Assembly: GCA_001557505.1 (NCBI GenBank) | Contig: LSAX01000009.1 | Span: forward strand, 1-64,000 | DNA from: Reticulascus tulasneorum | Lineage: Eukaryota; Ascomycota; Sordariomycetes; Glomerellales; Reticulascaceae | Direction: 5' to 3' | DNA length: 64,000 nucleotides | Shown here: piece by piece, positions 21,263 to 33,131 of the stretch | How the letters are laid out: the number at the start of each line of letters is the position of its first letter | How positions within the stretch are numbered: the first letter of the stretch is position 1 | Translations under genes and position numbers: made by a program | The notes under the pieces: model-generated | Databases searched by the model: none | Told to the model about the DNA's origin: nothing | Seen by the model: only the letters and a program-made list of their open reading frames with translations

Positions 21263-24213
21263 CGCTAGTCTCGAGCATGCTCATCTGTTCGATTCTCAAT
21301 ATCACATAACTTTGTTTCTGGCGATGAGATAACGACGTTACGACCTAAAACTTTTGGCTTTTGATGTACATATTAATAAAATTCTTACTCAAACTAAGTC
21401 TTCGACAAAGATGTTCAGTGTTTATGTGAATCGTAAGGTAGAACAGCCGCAAACTCGTTTACATGGGCCGTGTCCACACTTTTCCGATCTCACACCTCTT
21501 TCAGGTCCTCGCTGAGCTGAGTAGCTCGGCAACCCCACTCATCCTCCAGGTTGTCCTGGTCGCGTTCGGATCTCATTTTGAGAAACCATCTTGCGAATGA
21601 CGCGCCGAGGGAACGAGGTTTTGGCAGGAGCTTTGGCGTATCGCCAGCTGGAAGACATCCAGCTTGTGTTCTGCCGTATCATGTTTCCATCGAGTCGAGA
21701 ATATGGAGCCACCTAGGGAACATCGCACCGCTCAAGTCGTCTTGTTTTGTTTCGCCAACCATGGTAACGTGGTCCAACAGGGTCCTTTCAATCTAAGATC
21801 CATGTTTGGATGTCGATATTTGGCCTCTGCTTCAAACTTCCCAATGCGGAATATCGCTGATATCCCGTTACTCGCAGTCCCGTAGGGTTCTCGGAGGTTC
21901 AATCTGGCACCCACGAAAGCAATGGCCCGGTTGTCTCTCTCTGAAACTTATCTCCTTCGAGGCATGAGAGGATCATAAGATCCTTGCTATCTTCGAGAAT
22001 CTGAATTGCGGCATGGACATATGTGGCGGCCGGGGCGTGTCTAGTTCATACGATGGAATCAAGCCCTGCTTGTTATGTGCATAATCGTTTACAAGTCCAA
22101 GAGGAGAATAAATATCGTCTCGCCGATCCGTAGGCTTGGTCTTCCGAGATCAAACAAGAGAGTGTAATTGACTCTATGCCCACGTGTATCGATTCTCGTA
22201 ATGATACTTTTGTTGCCTTGGCCTACCCCATGCCCACACCTTAAGGGCCGTCCATGCGACCAGCAATGGATTTCGATTCGGCCCGGTCCAATTTTGAAGA
22301 TTACAGCTATGATATAAGCACTCACGAGCTTTTCCTTTTAGTGGCAGCGTGTGCTGATCCGAGTTACACGGCATATAGGATGGACGAACATATAATCGCC
22401 GGGTTGCTTATGGGCAGTCTAAAGCTTCCAATATGTTGTTCTCAGTGGCGTTGGCCCAAAGGCTGGGCAGCAGATGGTTGACCACTATTAGCATAGCTCT
22501 GGAGTTGTTCCCACGACAGGCCTGAGCAAGAGCCTAGAAATGAAAGACTTTGGAGAGTTCCGTACCTATCCCCCGGCAATCAAAGAGTAGCGAGAGGGCT
22601 GCGAACTAGTTGAAGTTGCCGTGATACAGAGGATTTGGATCAGACTGTAGGTTATCGTTCGTTTTGGGAGAAGCTAAATCAATTTAAAGGCGTGCTTCAA
22701 GGTATTGCAACGCACGTCTTCGCTGCCTTCCACCCGAGTCTGGAATTTCCTGGTCAGTACATTCTATTAAATGCTCATGCTCTAGTCGAAAAGACACAGA
22801 TGTTTGAGGGTGTTCAGAAAATAACGGAGCACACCTGATGGACAGGACAATTATGCCGAAAGCCGATATTCAAAGTTGTGCCAGGGACTACATTGATGCA
22901 TGGAGACTTCGGGCTTTGAGCGAGGAGATTGTTGTCCAGGAATTTGGATTTGAGTCATGAAATCTACGGGAAGCTTTCATTTAGCTCTTTTGACAGATGC
23001 CTTCAGGCCTGATGTCGCTTGCTGTTGCAGTCCTTGCACGCTGTTTGAATCTTGGGTGGCCAGCTTAATTCAGATTTCCCTTAACTTTTGGTTTCGACAA
23101 CTCGAATAGGCCTCTGTCAAGAGTTAGGCGAAAAAGTAGAACCATGCATTTGCAAGCTGGATCAGAGCTGGCTGGGTAGGATATTGGCATCAGATGACTT
23201 GCAACTCTTCATGCTGGTTTCTCTGGACGAGACGGCTGTTTCAATGGCAGTAAACAGTGAAGCCTCTAGCCCCGAAAGTTCATTTTTGCAGTGATGAAGT
23301 GATCAAAAAATCTTGCATATGCTCACTAGTCCCGCAATAGCAAAAATGACTCTGGCCTCTCGATTCAACCGATACGGAATGCGAGATGCAGTAGGATTGA
23401 GAGGAGGGCAAAATGTCACTAGAGGTGACGGAAGGGGCCAGGATCTTCTATCTCAGCAACATACTTCTAACTATCCCATAAATATTGGAGTGCTGCCCAC
23501 ACGCGACAGTTTGTTATGGCTAGTCTAAACTTTCGGCTACTCCTCTTCGGTTGAAAATGCCAAAAGGAGAAATAAACTCTCCGACAAACATAAGCAATAT
23601 GTGCTTTAAGGGACGGTGCGACGTTGATCTGCATACCCCTCGGCGAACCACCGATCGCTGCCGAAGAGGTTCTAGGATATTGTCTAGTGTCTGCACTCCA
23701 GAGGTGTAAACTGTAACCGGGAATTCTTACGGCTTGGCGTAATCTACCTGTGGCCATAATTAGCAGTGCCCATGCAACGGTCAATTTGATGTCAAACTAA
23801 CCCCTCCCTCCGTCTCTTACCCCTCTTACTCAGATTTGTGGTTGGAGTAGTGCGGAGTCACACTTTTCGGACCCTTCGTATTTGCATGTTTGCGTCCGGA
23901 TGGAGTAATAGCCTTTGGAAGCGATTGGCGGAGCTGGAGCGAAGATTATGGTGTGGTTTCTCCTCTTCCAGCTGAGGCTGCTATAGAAGGCGTAGCTGGT
24001 AAATGACCGTGGGTGCTATGGCTGATTTAAAAGCCTGGATCGCTGGGATATATTAAGACAAGGGCATTCCAGGAATTGAGGTCGGTTGATAACAATCACC
24101 ATATAGCTAGTCGCCACTTATTTTACTTCTGAGACCTTCAACTCATCTCGTCTCAGTTCACGGAGAAATAACATAAACTTCATCTCGTCTCCTCCTTCTA
24201 GCCCTCAATCAAA
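21263..24213. other. 2.9-kb stretch without a recognisable gene
   Basis: Only short frames on both strands are found, none with a signal peptide, a domain motif or consistent splice sites. Composition is normal and not strongly AT-rich, so this may be a gene decayed by many small changes. The last 150 bp (C/T-rich, ATCTCGTCTC repeated) look like the leader of the gene at 24214. Confidence 0.45.
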
Positions 24214-24702
24214 ATGAAGTTCAACGGCCTCGTCTTTCTCGGCCTCGTGGCCACAACCACTGCTCGCCGCAACTGCGGCCTCAAAATCGGGCCCTGCCCC
24301 GACTACCAAATATGCATCCCCAAGTCGGCGACCTGCATGGACCTCAATCGATGTCTAGGCACCTGCGTCACACCGACCAAGCCAGTGACGTTGACGACCA
24401 TCCTCCCGCCGAAGGGAACCCCGACCCTTCCACCGAAGGTGACGGCAACCCACCAGTCCTGCGGCGGCTTTGTCGTCGCGCCAGCCGTCGCGTGCCCGGC
24501 TGGCCAGTCATGTGTCGACGACCCGCGGATTGGCGGCTGCGGCATGGCGTGCGACCGACCTGGCATCTGCGTGCAGCATTGCGCCGGCTTTGCGGGGCTG
24601 AGTTGCCCGGATGGGTTCGACTGCTTTGACTACGCGGCAGATTCATGCGATCCAAAGAGGGGGGGCGCTGACTGCGGAGGCATCTGTGTTGCACGGCAGT
24701 AG
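24214..24702 (+). CDS. Small secreted cysteine-rich protein (162 aa), effector candidate
   Basis: This is a single-exon frame. The signal peptide covers residues 1-18 (MKFNGLVFLGLVATTTA). The mature part of about 144 residues has 18 Cys, an even number consistent with disulfides. They fall in two clusters (NCGLKIGPCPDYQICIP...CMDLNRCLGTC and a longer C-terminal one with CPAGQSC, GGCGMACDRPGIC, CPDGFDCFD). A Pro/Thr linker joins them (KPVTLTTILPPKGTPTLPPK). The size, Cys content and subtelomeric place are those of fungal effector or antimicrobial-type proteins. No catalytic domain is seen. The function is unknown. Confidence 0.8.
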   Translation: MKFNGLVFLGLVATTTARRNCGLKIGPCPDYQICIPKSATCMDLNRCLGTCVTPTKPVTLTTILPPKGTPTLPPKVTATHQSCGGFVVAPAVACPAGQSCVDDPRIGGCGMACDRPGICVQHCAGFAGLSCPDGFDCFDYAADSCDPKRGGADCGGICVARQ

Positions 24703-26308
24703 GGATGCTTGTGAGCGGGTGGTATTGTGCCCTGTGATGGGGAAACAGACGGATGAAGTCAATCGGAGAGGATAGATATTCCGGCTGGATTGTACATGAT
24801 ACTGCTAGCGCTAGCCGGGAGCTAAAAAAGAAGATATTGTATAGAGTAAAGAGTGAACTTCGTAAGTTTTCATCTAGATCGTATTATATATGTCAGATAT
24901 TATCAAGTTGATATGTGTGCGTATTGCATACTTAAGTTATATTTACTGATGTAGCTGGGCTAAGAACTTGAACAACAATGAGGGTAGGAAGCACGGCCTT
25001 CTCGTCCCGCTTCTCCTCGACCCCCTTCGCTCGTCATTCAGAGCGCACCGACTTTTACATTATTTACATGTATCCCAAGGAGAAGATCTTTGACGGCATC
25101 TTCGAAGCTGCCCACGCGTATAAGTAAGTCGCTCTCTGATGATTGATATGAGCGTTTAAGATCCCATAGAGCCTCGACGATGAACTTCGCCCGGTGCGGA
25201 CCGCAACGCCGATAGCCTCCCAGAACACTCCTTGCCTCTGGATAAGGCGAGGTGTCACCTCCCACCGGTGTAAACCCAGGTCCAGATCCTCGTCACATGC
25301 AATATTATTATACACTTACTAGGGCCGACGCACTGGTAGAGGCCCGTGTATCCGTCCAGAACCTGCGGGCCTGGCCAGGCCATACATAGTTAGACAGAAG
25401 GCACTAATGTTCACCAGTTTGGCTAAGCAGGTTACATTGTAGGTAAGGCACCTCATGAAATTGGATGCTGCCTACCAAGTCACTACTTAATGCGGAGCGG
25501 TCCGCACAACTCACCAACCAACACACAGTTTCATCGTTCACAATTGGACCATATCTCGGAAGTTATTTGGCGCGGCCGGCAAGACACAGCCGTCCCCGCG
25601 TCACATGGCTGCTACATCCGGACGACGTCAGACCCTTTCATCGACCTAACCTTTCTCGGAAAAGGGGATCCTGACGCAGTTCAAAGGTTACCTGGACCCT
25701 GGAGATGACATTTTCTTGCATGAGGCACCCAGGACAGTTCAGGACCTCGTTGTCAAAGCAAAAGTGCCTGAAATGCATACACGCATGCTTCCCGCCGATG
25801 CCACCTTTGCCTGTATATTGAGCTGGATGCTATGGGGTGCAGTAATTTGCAGTCACCGGCCAGAATGATCAGAAGAAAATTCTCATCATCCCTGTCAATA
25901 TGGGACTAGCACTTTTCACATGAGCTGCAGAGCTTCACATGCCCCATGGTACCACTTCTGCTGGAGAGCGCGATATTTGCGGCACAATACTCGTATTGCT
26001 TTCACGAGGAAGGGATTTGCTGGAAACAGGCTTCTTCCAGCCTAGATGATCGAAATGCAATCATGCGCCATATACTCCATTCTGAATCATATTGGAGCTA
26101 CATGCGGAAGCTGTGTTGCATTTGTATTCGGTGGAGAGCGCTAGTTGGATTCTTTAAACACTTAACTGCGCCATCGACTTCTGTAAACGGAGTAATTACT
26201 CGTCGAATAGGCGGGGCACAAGCATGTATGTGATATGTCCACCAAACACAAATTGGCCGACCACCACGACCCCTAACCGCAAATCCAGAACCTTTCCAGC
26301 ACCCTCAC
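24703..26308. other. Intergenic, no gene seen
   Basis: Several 60-95-codon frames exist on both strands, but none has domain motifs, a signal peptide or a coding-like pattern. Around 24,830-24,950 the sequence is AT-rich, as expected for the 3' region of the preceding gene. No repeats stood out. Confidence 0.45.
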
Positions 26309-28873
26309 CTACCCACCCCTGCCTCTAGCAGCCTCTTCCAGCCCAGCCGTTACCCGAAGATACATACTCCGCGGCACCATGGGACAGAAGTGCCCTGGCA
26401 CGGGCCACTCCGAATGGGGAAGCCCAATATCCGCACCGCCTTCCAGTAGCGCGTCGACCACGTCCTGGTGTCCCAGCTGCATCGCCAACTGCACGACCCG
26501 CCCGCACGAGAAACCAGTATTCCATGAGCTCTGGCGCTCCGTCGCCTCCTGCCAGGTGGCGTGCCACTCAGGTACTCGACTGAGCATGGAGTGATACGCA
26601 GTGTTGGGGTCCGCGCCGTGGCTCAGCAGCAGGCGGACCATGGCCACGTCGCCGTGTCTCGTTGCGCGGACGATGGGGGAGATTTTAAAAGTCGGTTTTG
26701 GGTCCAATCCGACGCCCTCGCCGTGGTACCAGTCGTAGTGGGATGTCAGCGGGGGCGGCAGGAGATGGTCTGCGGCGTTGAAGTCAGAGGGGACGCCGCG
26801 AGAAAGAAGGGATGTGATGGTGGGCATGTCTCTTTGCTCAACGGCCAGGCAGAGCGTTCGTAGTGCGAGAATGCGGCTCGTTTTGGGGGCAAGAATGTCC
26901 ACGAGCTGTGTCCTCCGCTCTCTAGCCGCACGGGTCAGAGGAGGGCCGTAAGTCTCGTCGAACGTGCAGTTGGGATCCGCACGCCGGTCTAGGAGGAGAA
27001 GGACCAGATCGGCACGCCCAAGCTCCACCGTCCATTCTAGCGCTGTGATCGGGATGTCGCACGACAGGATCATGGGCGCAATCGCGCCGATGGGCGTATC
27101 GTTGACGAGGAGGATGGGAGACTTGAGAACGGTTTCTAGTACGTCATTGGCACAGCCGTCGAGTATATGGGCGACTTTCTCCGTGCTTTGCTTCGTCTGT
27201 AACGCCGCCTTGAGCCGTGCCATAATTGCCTCGGGCTCGTAGCCTTCACGTTCAGAGTCCGCCTGAAGAGCTTTAGCAGCAGCCTGATCTGGGCTCAAAG
27301 GCACCTGCTGCATGGCCTTAGAGAGAACTGGGTTGAAGATATCGGATGAGCGTCGCGGCCGTCCTATGATACGTTCGAGGTTGGGGCCGTTGGCCCGGGC
27401 ACCAATGCCGTACTCCTCATGCAGATACCCGCTGGACTCGCGAATTTTTCTTCGCGGTGAAGCGCGAGACGATCCGGGCGAGTTTCTGAGGATGTTTCCA
27501 ATATTATGTGGTTGAAAAGGGCTTAGTTTAGAGCGACCGGCATTGGGATGTTGCCAATCGACACCCAGGAAGAATTCGTGTTTCTTGATCTCTGATACAC
27601 CACGTACTCCTCCCAAGCGCTGGGTTGAATTCTTGTCCAGCAGACGTCGTAGGATATCTGCCGTAACGCTCTGAAAGTATGTGGGCATGTTCAATTCCTC
27701 CGTGAGGATCTTGCGGTCTCTCTCAGCCGGATCTTGGTGATAGAAAGGGGGCAACCCGGTCAGAATCTCGTAAAGAAATCCTCCCAATATCCACCAGTCC
27801 GTGAGTTGAGACGGCACGTCACCACTCAGAACCTCGGGAGCGGTATATGCCAATTGGCCGAGGCGGCAACTCTGGTCGGTCGTGAACAGCCTCGGGCTGA
27901 TAATACGGATGTTACCAAACACATCTAAGAGGACGTTCTCAGAGCTAAGCAAGCCGACTATTCCCATGTCGTGCAGGCTTTCCAATGCACACACAAGCTG
28001 CGCGGCGTATAGCTGAGCCTCCTCGTCGGTCACTCGGCGGCACCTCTGGGCGCGGCCGAGGAGATGCCGGCTGCTTGAGATCGGGCTCAAGAAATGGAGG
28101 CGACCGGGGGATTTGTACACAAATCTGACTGGCAGAATCCAAGAGTTATCAAGAGAGAACTTGGCCGATCCCTCCCGGTAGTCTTCTGCACATATGGTCG
28201 CCATGAGGTAGAACAAGTCAGTGTCCCTCGCTTCGACGAGCTCAAGGCCACCAAGATCACAACTTGTTCTTCTGAACCATTTGTTCTGCAACATGTTATC
28301 CATCATGACATCGAGATGCGCTCGTGAGAATGTGACTGTCATGTGGATCGCGATCGCAACGTCCTTAAAGGTCCAGGACTCCATTCTCGTCGTGCAAGGT
28401 TCCACAAAGGGTCCTAAGCTGATCGAGCCAAGATCCATCACCGCATCTTCCCCCGGCGACTGATTCAAGTCCATGTGGCGCTCAAAGAGCAGGTGCAAGA
28501 CGGCCTCGCAAGGTTGCGCCATAAGAGATATGTCGGACCGGAGAATTGTTTCGGGTCCGGGCCATCGCGAGCCCGCGTCAGACCCTAATATCGGGCATCT
28601 TCTGAGGTCGCATTCTGTGTGCGAACCGTCTTGTTCCAATATGGCTCGAGCCTTCCATTTCCCCGGAACATTTGATCTGAGATTCAGCAGGGTGAGGCTC
28701 ACAATGCCATATTCGACTTGGTCGGCGGATACTGACGGGGGTTGGACAGGACAATTGGCATCTGCTGCGGGCGCGGATGTTAGGGAATCTGGCCATTGGC
28801 ATGGAACGGGCGCGTTGCGCTCCTCCTGTTCTCTTCTCTTCCTGGATTCTGCGTAATCGAATCCAGCAGACAA
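26309..28873 (-). CDS. Pseudokinase (AGC-like) fused to ankyrin repeats (854 aa)
   Basis: This is a single uninterrupted frame. Residues 50-200 look like an N-terminal C2-type or Ypk/Sch9-like region (ESWTFKDVAIAIHMTV). Residues 205-440 follow an AGC-kinase fold: HDMGIVGLLSSENVLLD in place of the usual IVYRDLKPEN catalytic loop, IIRIISPRLF-type sequence where DFG is expected, then an intact APE segment (LAYTAPEVLSGD), DWWILGGFLYEILTGLPPF, and a C-lobe ending QRLGG. The catalytic HRD aspartate, the following lysine, the DFG aspartate and a glycine loop are all missing, so it should be catalytically dead. A linker of basic and Ser-rich sequence follows (450-560). After it come ankyrin repeats (about 600-840, e.g. 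GRADLVLLLLDRRADPN and GDVAMVRLLLSHGADPN). It is probably a cytoplasmic scaffold that senses or competes with an AGC kinase; that role is inference. The start at 28873 is the first ATG. Confidence 0.8.
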   Translation of the reverse strand: MSAGFDYAESRKRREQEERNAPVPCQWPDSLTSAPAADANCPVQPPSVSADQVEYGIVSLTLLNLRSNVPGKWKARAILEQDGSHTECDLRRCPILGSDAGSRWPGPETILRSDISLMAQPCEAVLHLLFERHMDLNQSPGEDAVMDLGSISLGPFVEPCTTRMESWTFKDVAIAIHMTVTFSRAHLDVMMDNMLQNKWFRRTSCDLGGLELVEARDTDLFYLMATICAEDYREGSAKFSLDNSWILPVRFVYKSPGRLHFLSPISSSRHLLGRAQRCRRVTDEEAQLYAAQLVCALESLHDMGIVGLLSSENVLLDVFGNIRIISPRLFTTDQSCRLGQLAYTAPEVLSGDVPSQLTDWWILGGFLYEILTGLPPFYHQDPAERDRKILTEELNMPTYFQSVTADILRRLLDKNSTQRLGGVRGVSEIKKHEFFLGVDWQHPNAGRSKLSPFQPHNIGNILRNSPGSSRASPRRKIRESSGYLHEEYGIGARANGPNLERIIGRPRRSSDIFNPVLSKAMQQVPLSPDQAAAKALQADSEREGYEPEAIMARLKAALQTKQSTEKVAHILDGCANDVLETVLKSPILLVNDTPIGAIAPMILSCDIPITALEWTVELGRADLVLLLLDRRADPNCTFDETYGPPLTRAARERRTQLVDILAPKTSRILALRTLCLAVEQRDMPTITSLLSRGVPSDFNAADHLLPPPLTSHYDWYHGEGVGLDPKPTFKISPIVRATRHGDVAMVRLLLSHGADPNTAYHSMLSRVPEWHATWQEATERQSSWNTGFSCGRVVQLAMQLGHQDVVDALLEGGADIGLPHSEWPVPGHFCPMVPRSMYLRVTAGLEEAARGRGG

Positions 28874-29769
28874 GACAGCAACCTCTGAAATATTCCGTCA
28901 GTACTTTTAGATGGCTTTCAGGGCGTCACCGATGGGTAATAACCCTCGCTCACCTTCAGGCACCAATGGGACCGGGACTACAGACATAAGTGAATGCTTC
29001 GAGCTTCGACCTTTTGCCGCTCTCAAATGGCCACCCTGGTCGACGATCCTCCAGCTAGATCTGGGCCAAAGCCTCTGGGCACAGACGGTATATCATGTGG
29101 GAATAAAGAATTGAGGAAGTAAGACTGATGACTGATTGCGGGGTTCACAGACCCATAGGTCAAGCCCATGACTGCAAATATGCTCGGGCTTCTAAGGGAT
29201 GTGGTGTGTGCCGCCACCAACTTTTGCAACACATGAGAATCCCCATTCCGCTACCTCACCACAACGCCAGGTATATAGAGAAAAAAGATTCCGCGAATGT
29301 CAAACTGCTGACATACGTGCTAAATTCTACATTATATAGTCGCGCTATAATTCAGCATAATCGTAATATTTGTGAAAGGTATTACCCTGTAGTACCCTCT
29401 AGGTTGCCTTCTATATTACACCATAGGACTTGTGTGACACAGCCTGTGGGGGGTGTCAAGATGGCCTTGACAGAACTGCCTGATATGGATTAGCTTAGTG
29501 GCCCGAGCGCCTGAATCTCAAAACAACACGGAATAGCCTCATTTAGCTTAGAAGAATCAACATCCATTATGTGTAGACACTATAAGGTACAAACCTGTAG
29601 TTACCTTGTAGTTTACAAGGTAAGTATTGTGGCCAAGCTAAACCTATCAGATAAGCTAAAATATCGACAAGAGTGATGATGTTCATTTGACATTGCTCTT
29701 CTGGCCGAGGACAGTGCATCGACCGAGGGAAATAAATCAGTTTAATAACATCTATATTGATAATGGCGC
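28874..29769. other. Intergenic, no gene seen
   Basis: This is upstream of the pseudokinase gene (minus strand) and downstream of the WSC relic. Only short frames without motifs are present. It is AT-rich around 29,300-29,400. Confidence 0.45.
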
Positions 29770-30900
29770 TTAATTCCACATGAAACTGTTTACTCTACCA
29801 TCCCCACCGCATTTCTGAGCGCTATTTCCTTTACAAGCCATGTTGCACTGCGTCTCGGCGACAATGACTGACGCGGCCGCGCGTTCGTTACCACAATAGC
29901 ACTCCGAGGCAAGTTCAGTGGCGAAGATTTTAAACCCATTATCGATACAGAACTTGGCACACTTCTCAACCGTCATGGCAGTCAAATCTTTCATCGTAGC
30001 TATGTAAGACAGTTCATCAATATTATGTCTAAGAATGCAGAGGTTAGAGGGCCACTTACCTCCTGTCAAAGCTCTACCGCCACTTGTGAGTTCGGTATAA
30101 CAGCCTTGGTACTTAAAGTTCATCGGCGGTGGATCTAGTTCCATGGTATAGACGTTGAGCCTGTTTGCAGGACCGCAAATCTGCGACGTATCACCCGCAC
30201 AAGCAACATTGCACTCGCTTGCCAGAGTAGCAACAGCACCTATGCCGAGGTTATTGCCACAGTAGCATTCTCGGCCGAACTCGACGGCAAACTTGGCTGT
30301 GCGACGATCACGAAGACAAAAAGTTGCGCACTGACCCACTGTTAGTGAATTACTCGTAGGCTTGCGATGCCGAGCGCTCGTGTGTTGGCGCCCTCGGTGT
30401 AGTAGCCGTGGTGCTTGTAGCTGAGAGGAGGCGTCGTGGAAGCATGATAGACGTTGAGACGGCTCGATCCACCGCATTTCTGTGCTAAGTTTCCTGTACA
30501 GGCCACGTTACATTGCGTGGTGTCGACAATAACACTTCCCACAGTAAGAGAATCGCCGCACCAGCACTCGCCGCCAAACTCGACGCCGAACAGTGATCGA
30601 CCTTTATGTCATGCAGAATACAGCGCATGCCTCGACCGTCATTCCTGATTGCCCTGTTGGCCGGCAAAGCTGAGAGCACGGGTAGGAACCTCGTTAAAGC
30701 ATCCATAGGCCTAGAATATCGGGACGATGCCTGCGCCAACACAGGCGTAGGCGTTGGCCCACAGGCCGGTGCAGTCGGATTTAATAGAGGGATTCCATGA
30801 GATAAGCTGGCTGAGCGAGATTCCCTGACTAGCTGTGATTGTGTTGCAAACCTCTCCTGGTTTGACGAGATAAAACTTGTACCGGACCCCTAACGTCTGC
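29770..30900 (-). pseudogene. Decayed LysM + triple-WSC chitin/glucan-binding protein
   Basis: Read on the minus strand, an exon-like segment at about 30900-30730 encodes a LysM domain (YLVKPGEVCNTI, ISLSQLISWNPSI, CTGLWANAYACVG). Three WSC domains follow: about 30710-30440 (AYGCFNEVPTRALSF, FGGECWCGD, CNVACTGN), about 30430-30130 (VEFGRECYCGN, CNVACAGDTSQICG) and about 30120-29770 (YQGCYTEL, ECYCGNERAA, CNMACKGNSAQKCGG). The intron inside the third WSC (GTAAGT donor) is clean. In the first and second WSC the frame changes several times without intron signals. The N-terminal signal peptide is not found. The intact form would be a secreted or wall protein binding chitin (LysM) and carbohydrate (WSC). 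I regard this copy as broken. Confidence 0.7.
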
Positions 30901-31051
30901 AAATTATACAATGAGTCACTATAGGATCTTATACACAGAGAGCAGATTAGTGTGCTTAAGCAATACTGTCATCACAGGCTTAACAGGAACCATTTTTAAC
31001 CTTTAGTTACAAATCATAGCAGGCTAGCCTAAATCGCCCCAGGTTCTGCAA

Positions 31052-33131
31052 CTAATTTGGCAGAGCTTTGGCAGGAATATCTGGTACCAATTCAAGCCCT
31101 TGACCGCGATCCTCGAGCCGAACTATAATTGCTCTTGCAGCTTGTTTAGTGCAGCCTCGGTGGTCCGCTTGCCTCAGCTGCCCGCGGGTCTCGTCATCCA
31201 GTGCACGAGACAATGTGGCTAGAGAGCTGCATTTCAATGGCTCAAGATCCAATCGCCGAGTCTCGAGGATCGAAAGGAAAGTGAAGACAGTACCAGCAAT
31301 TGTTATAGTCACTGGAAGCGCGAGATATCCCCAGCGTATACGAGTGCGAACTACCCACTCATGCATGCTGCCCGTTTGAGAAGTATCGCCGGAGTTCCGA
31401 ATCCAGTTTGAAAGGCTTTCAGCAAGGTCATTAAAAGTGATATTGAGATCTGCCGATTTCCAGAGTCCTTCAGTGAGAGGAGAAAGATTTGATAGGTACG
31501 GTTGCCGTAAGGGATACATGAGCTGGGGCATGGAGATAGCTCCTCCTACAGTATAGATAGAGACGCTACTTGACATATAGGCCTTTGCTAGGAAGGAAAT
31601 GGTCGAAGTGATGGTTGACTGCGATAAGTTGAATCTCAAAGTAAAATTCGTGGATAGAGACAAATTGGTCGCCTTAGCCTGTGGGATGAGTAGTTGTAAG
31701 TCGGTACGGGGAAGCGTAGGAGTTGCGTCTAAGCTGTGCCTTGTCCTTTCATCCCAGGCGGCGATTTCTTTCTTATACTCAGTCTCATTGACATGGGGTG
31801 GTATATCATAGTCAATATAAGGTTGCCAAGATAACGGTTCCCTCTCGGACCAGGAACCCAATATGGTTTCTTTGAGAGTCCCTGTCTCGACTGAAGATTG
31901 ATATGCATTAGCACAAAAGAATAGAGCACATTCCGTCGCAGCCACAGAGGTATCTTCCCACGACGCGCTGTTTGACCCATAGCTATCAGCCGCTCTCATA
32001 ATGGTGTAGGCAATAAGCAATGTGCTTAAGTCCATGAAGGTGATCGTTTCCAGGGGATTAGTTGTGAAATTCGCGGTCAGAAGTGTCTCGAAACCGCGCG
32101 AACCATTAAGAAAACCGTCAAAGTTCATGATATAGCTATACTTTAAGTCGTATTGTGTGTAGGGAGTCATAATTTCCAGGCGGTCCACGTGCAATAGATC
32201 ATCCGGGCGATGTCCAGTCGCAGATTTTCTTTGTAGGTGGCTGCTAACATTGCGGCAGTTACTGCAAACGGCCAGAGAGGAAAACAGAGGCCAGGTGCAA
32301 TTCCCTGTTGGACAACTGAAAGAGACGGACTGCTTTGCTGATGTAGTAGAGCTGTAAAGCGCGCCGTAGAGAGCAGCCAGCAAGCCCACGTCAGGAGACG
32401 TATCATAAATGGGTACATCCATGTATTGCTCGCTGACATTCTTAAAAACCTCAAACAACATAGCTCCCTGTTTCGAAAACGCTCCAACATTTACTCGCTC
32501 AGCTCTTTTGATTGATATACTGGAACCATCGCTAATGGTCCGAAAATCATCAGTGTAAGCGACGATAGCCTGTAAGAAGGGCTCAAACGCGAGCATCATA
32601 ATAGTAACTAAGGCTCCAAGTACTGGCCAATGCCTGGTAGAACGTCAGAAGTATCCACGGATAGTGCGACAGTAATGTTACTTGCCGAACTCCTAGCCAG
32701 AGTAAGAGCCTAACACTGCCCCATGGTCCCCGGCTAGCATCGTCATATCTCTCAAACACCATTAGCTGGTCCGGCTGGAGCTTGAACCAATTCCACTTTT
32801 GTTGACCGATGCAAGCACTAACAGCAAAAGCCAGCGTGGTCCTTGAAACGGATCCGAGAACCGCTATGATCGTGTTGGGAGAGACAGAGAGTGTCCATTC
32901 AGTAATAGGACTACCATCCATGGTGTAAAGGGTAACAACAATAGCCCCTATACAACTAAAGCAAAGCAAAACTGCCCCTATTTCAAGTAGCCAGAAGCGG
33001 AAATATCCCCGCTCTAGTAAAGATCTTATAGGAGGCTCTGTGGTAGTGGTCTTATCTGCCGCTTTCCTTGACGACGAGTGCCCTGACTTTGCCGACAATG
33101 ATTTGCCATCGGATGGGGAAATTTTATCCAT
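31052..33131 (-). CDS. DUF3176 membrane protein (675 aa, two exons, GC-AG intron)
   Basis: The exons are 33131-32686 and 32633-31052. The 52-nt intron begins GCAAGT and ends CTACCAG; only this GC donor keeps the frame and restores the family sequence across the join. The N-terminal third has the DUF3176 hallmarks: a first helix (WLLEIGAVLLCFSCIGAIVV), MDGSPITEWTLSVSPNTI, ACIGQQKWNWF, and YDDASRGPWGSVRLL. A second helix (LGALVTIMMLAFEPF) spans the junction region. A large extracellular loop follows with many N-glycosylation sites and Cys (FSCPTGNCTWP, CSNCRNVS). A last helix (WGYLALPVTITIAGTVFTFL) precedes a short cytoplasmic tail. The family is widespread and expanded in Pezizomycotina, and its function is unknown. 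The frame extends upstream to 33188 without an ATG, so 33131 is the start. Confidence 0.85.

Noticed and set aside
22254..22838. Short plus-strand frames as exons of a gene
   Set aside because: No consistent splice sites, family motif or signal peptide.
26379..28856. Series of plus-strand frames opposite the pseudokinase gene
   Set aside because: Antisense shadows; the minus-strand 854-codon frame has clear kinase and ankyrin motifs.
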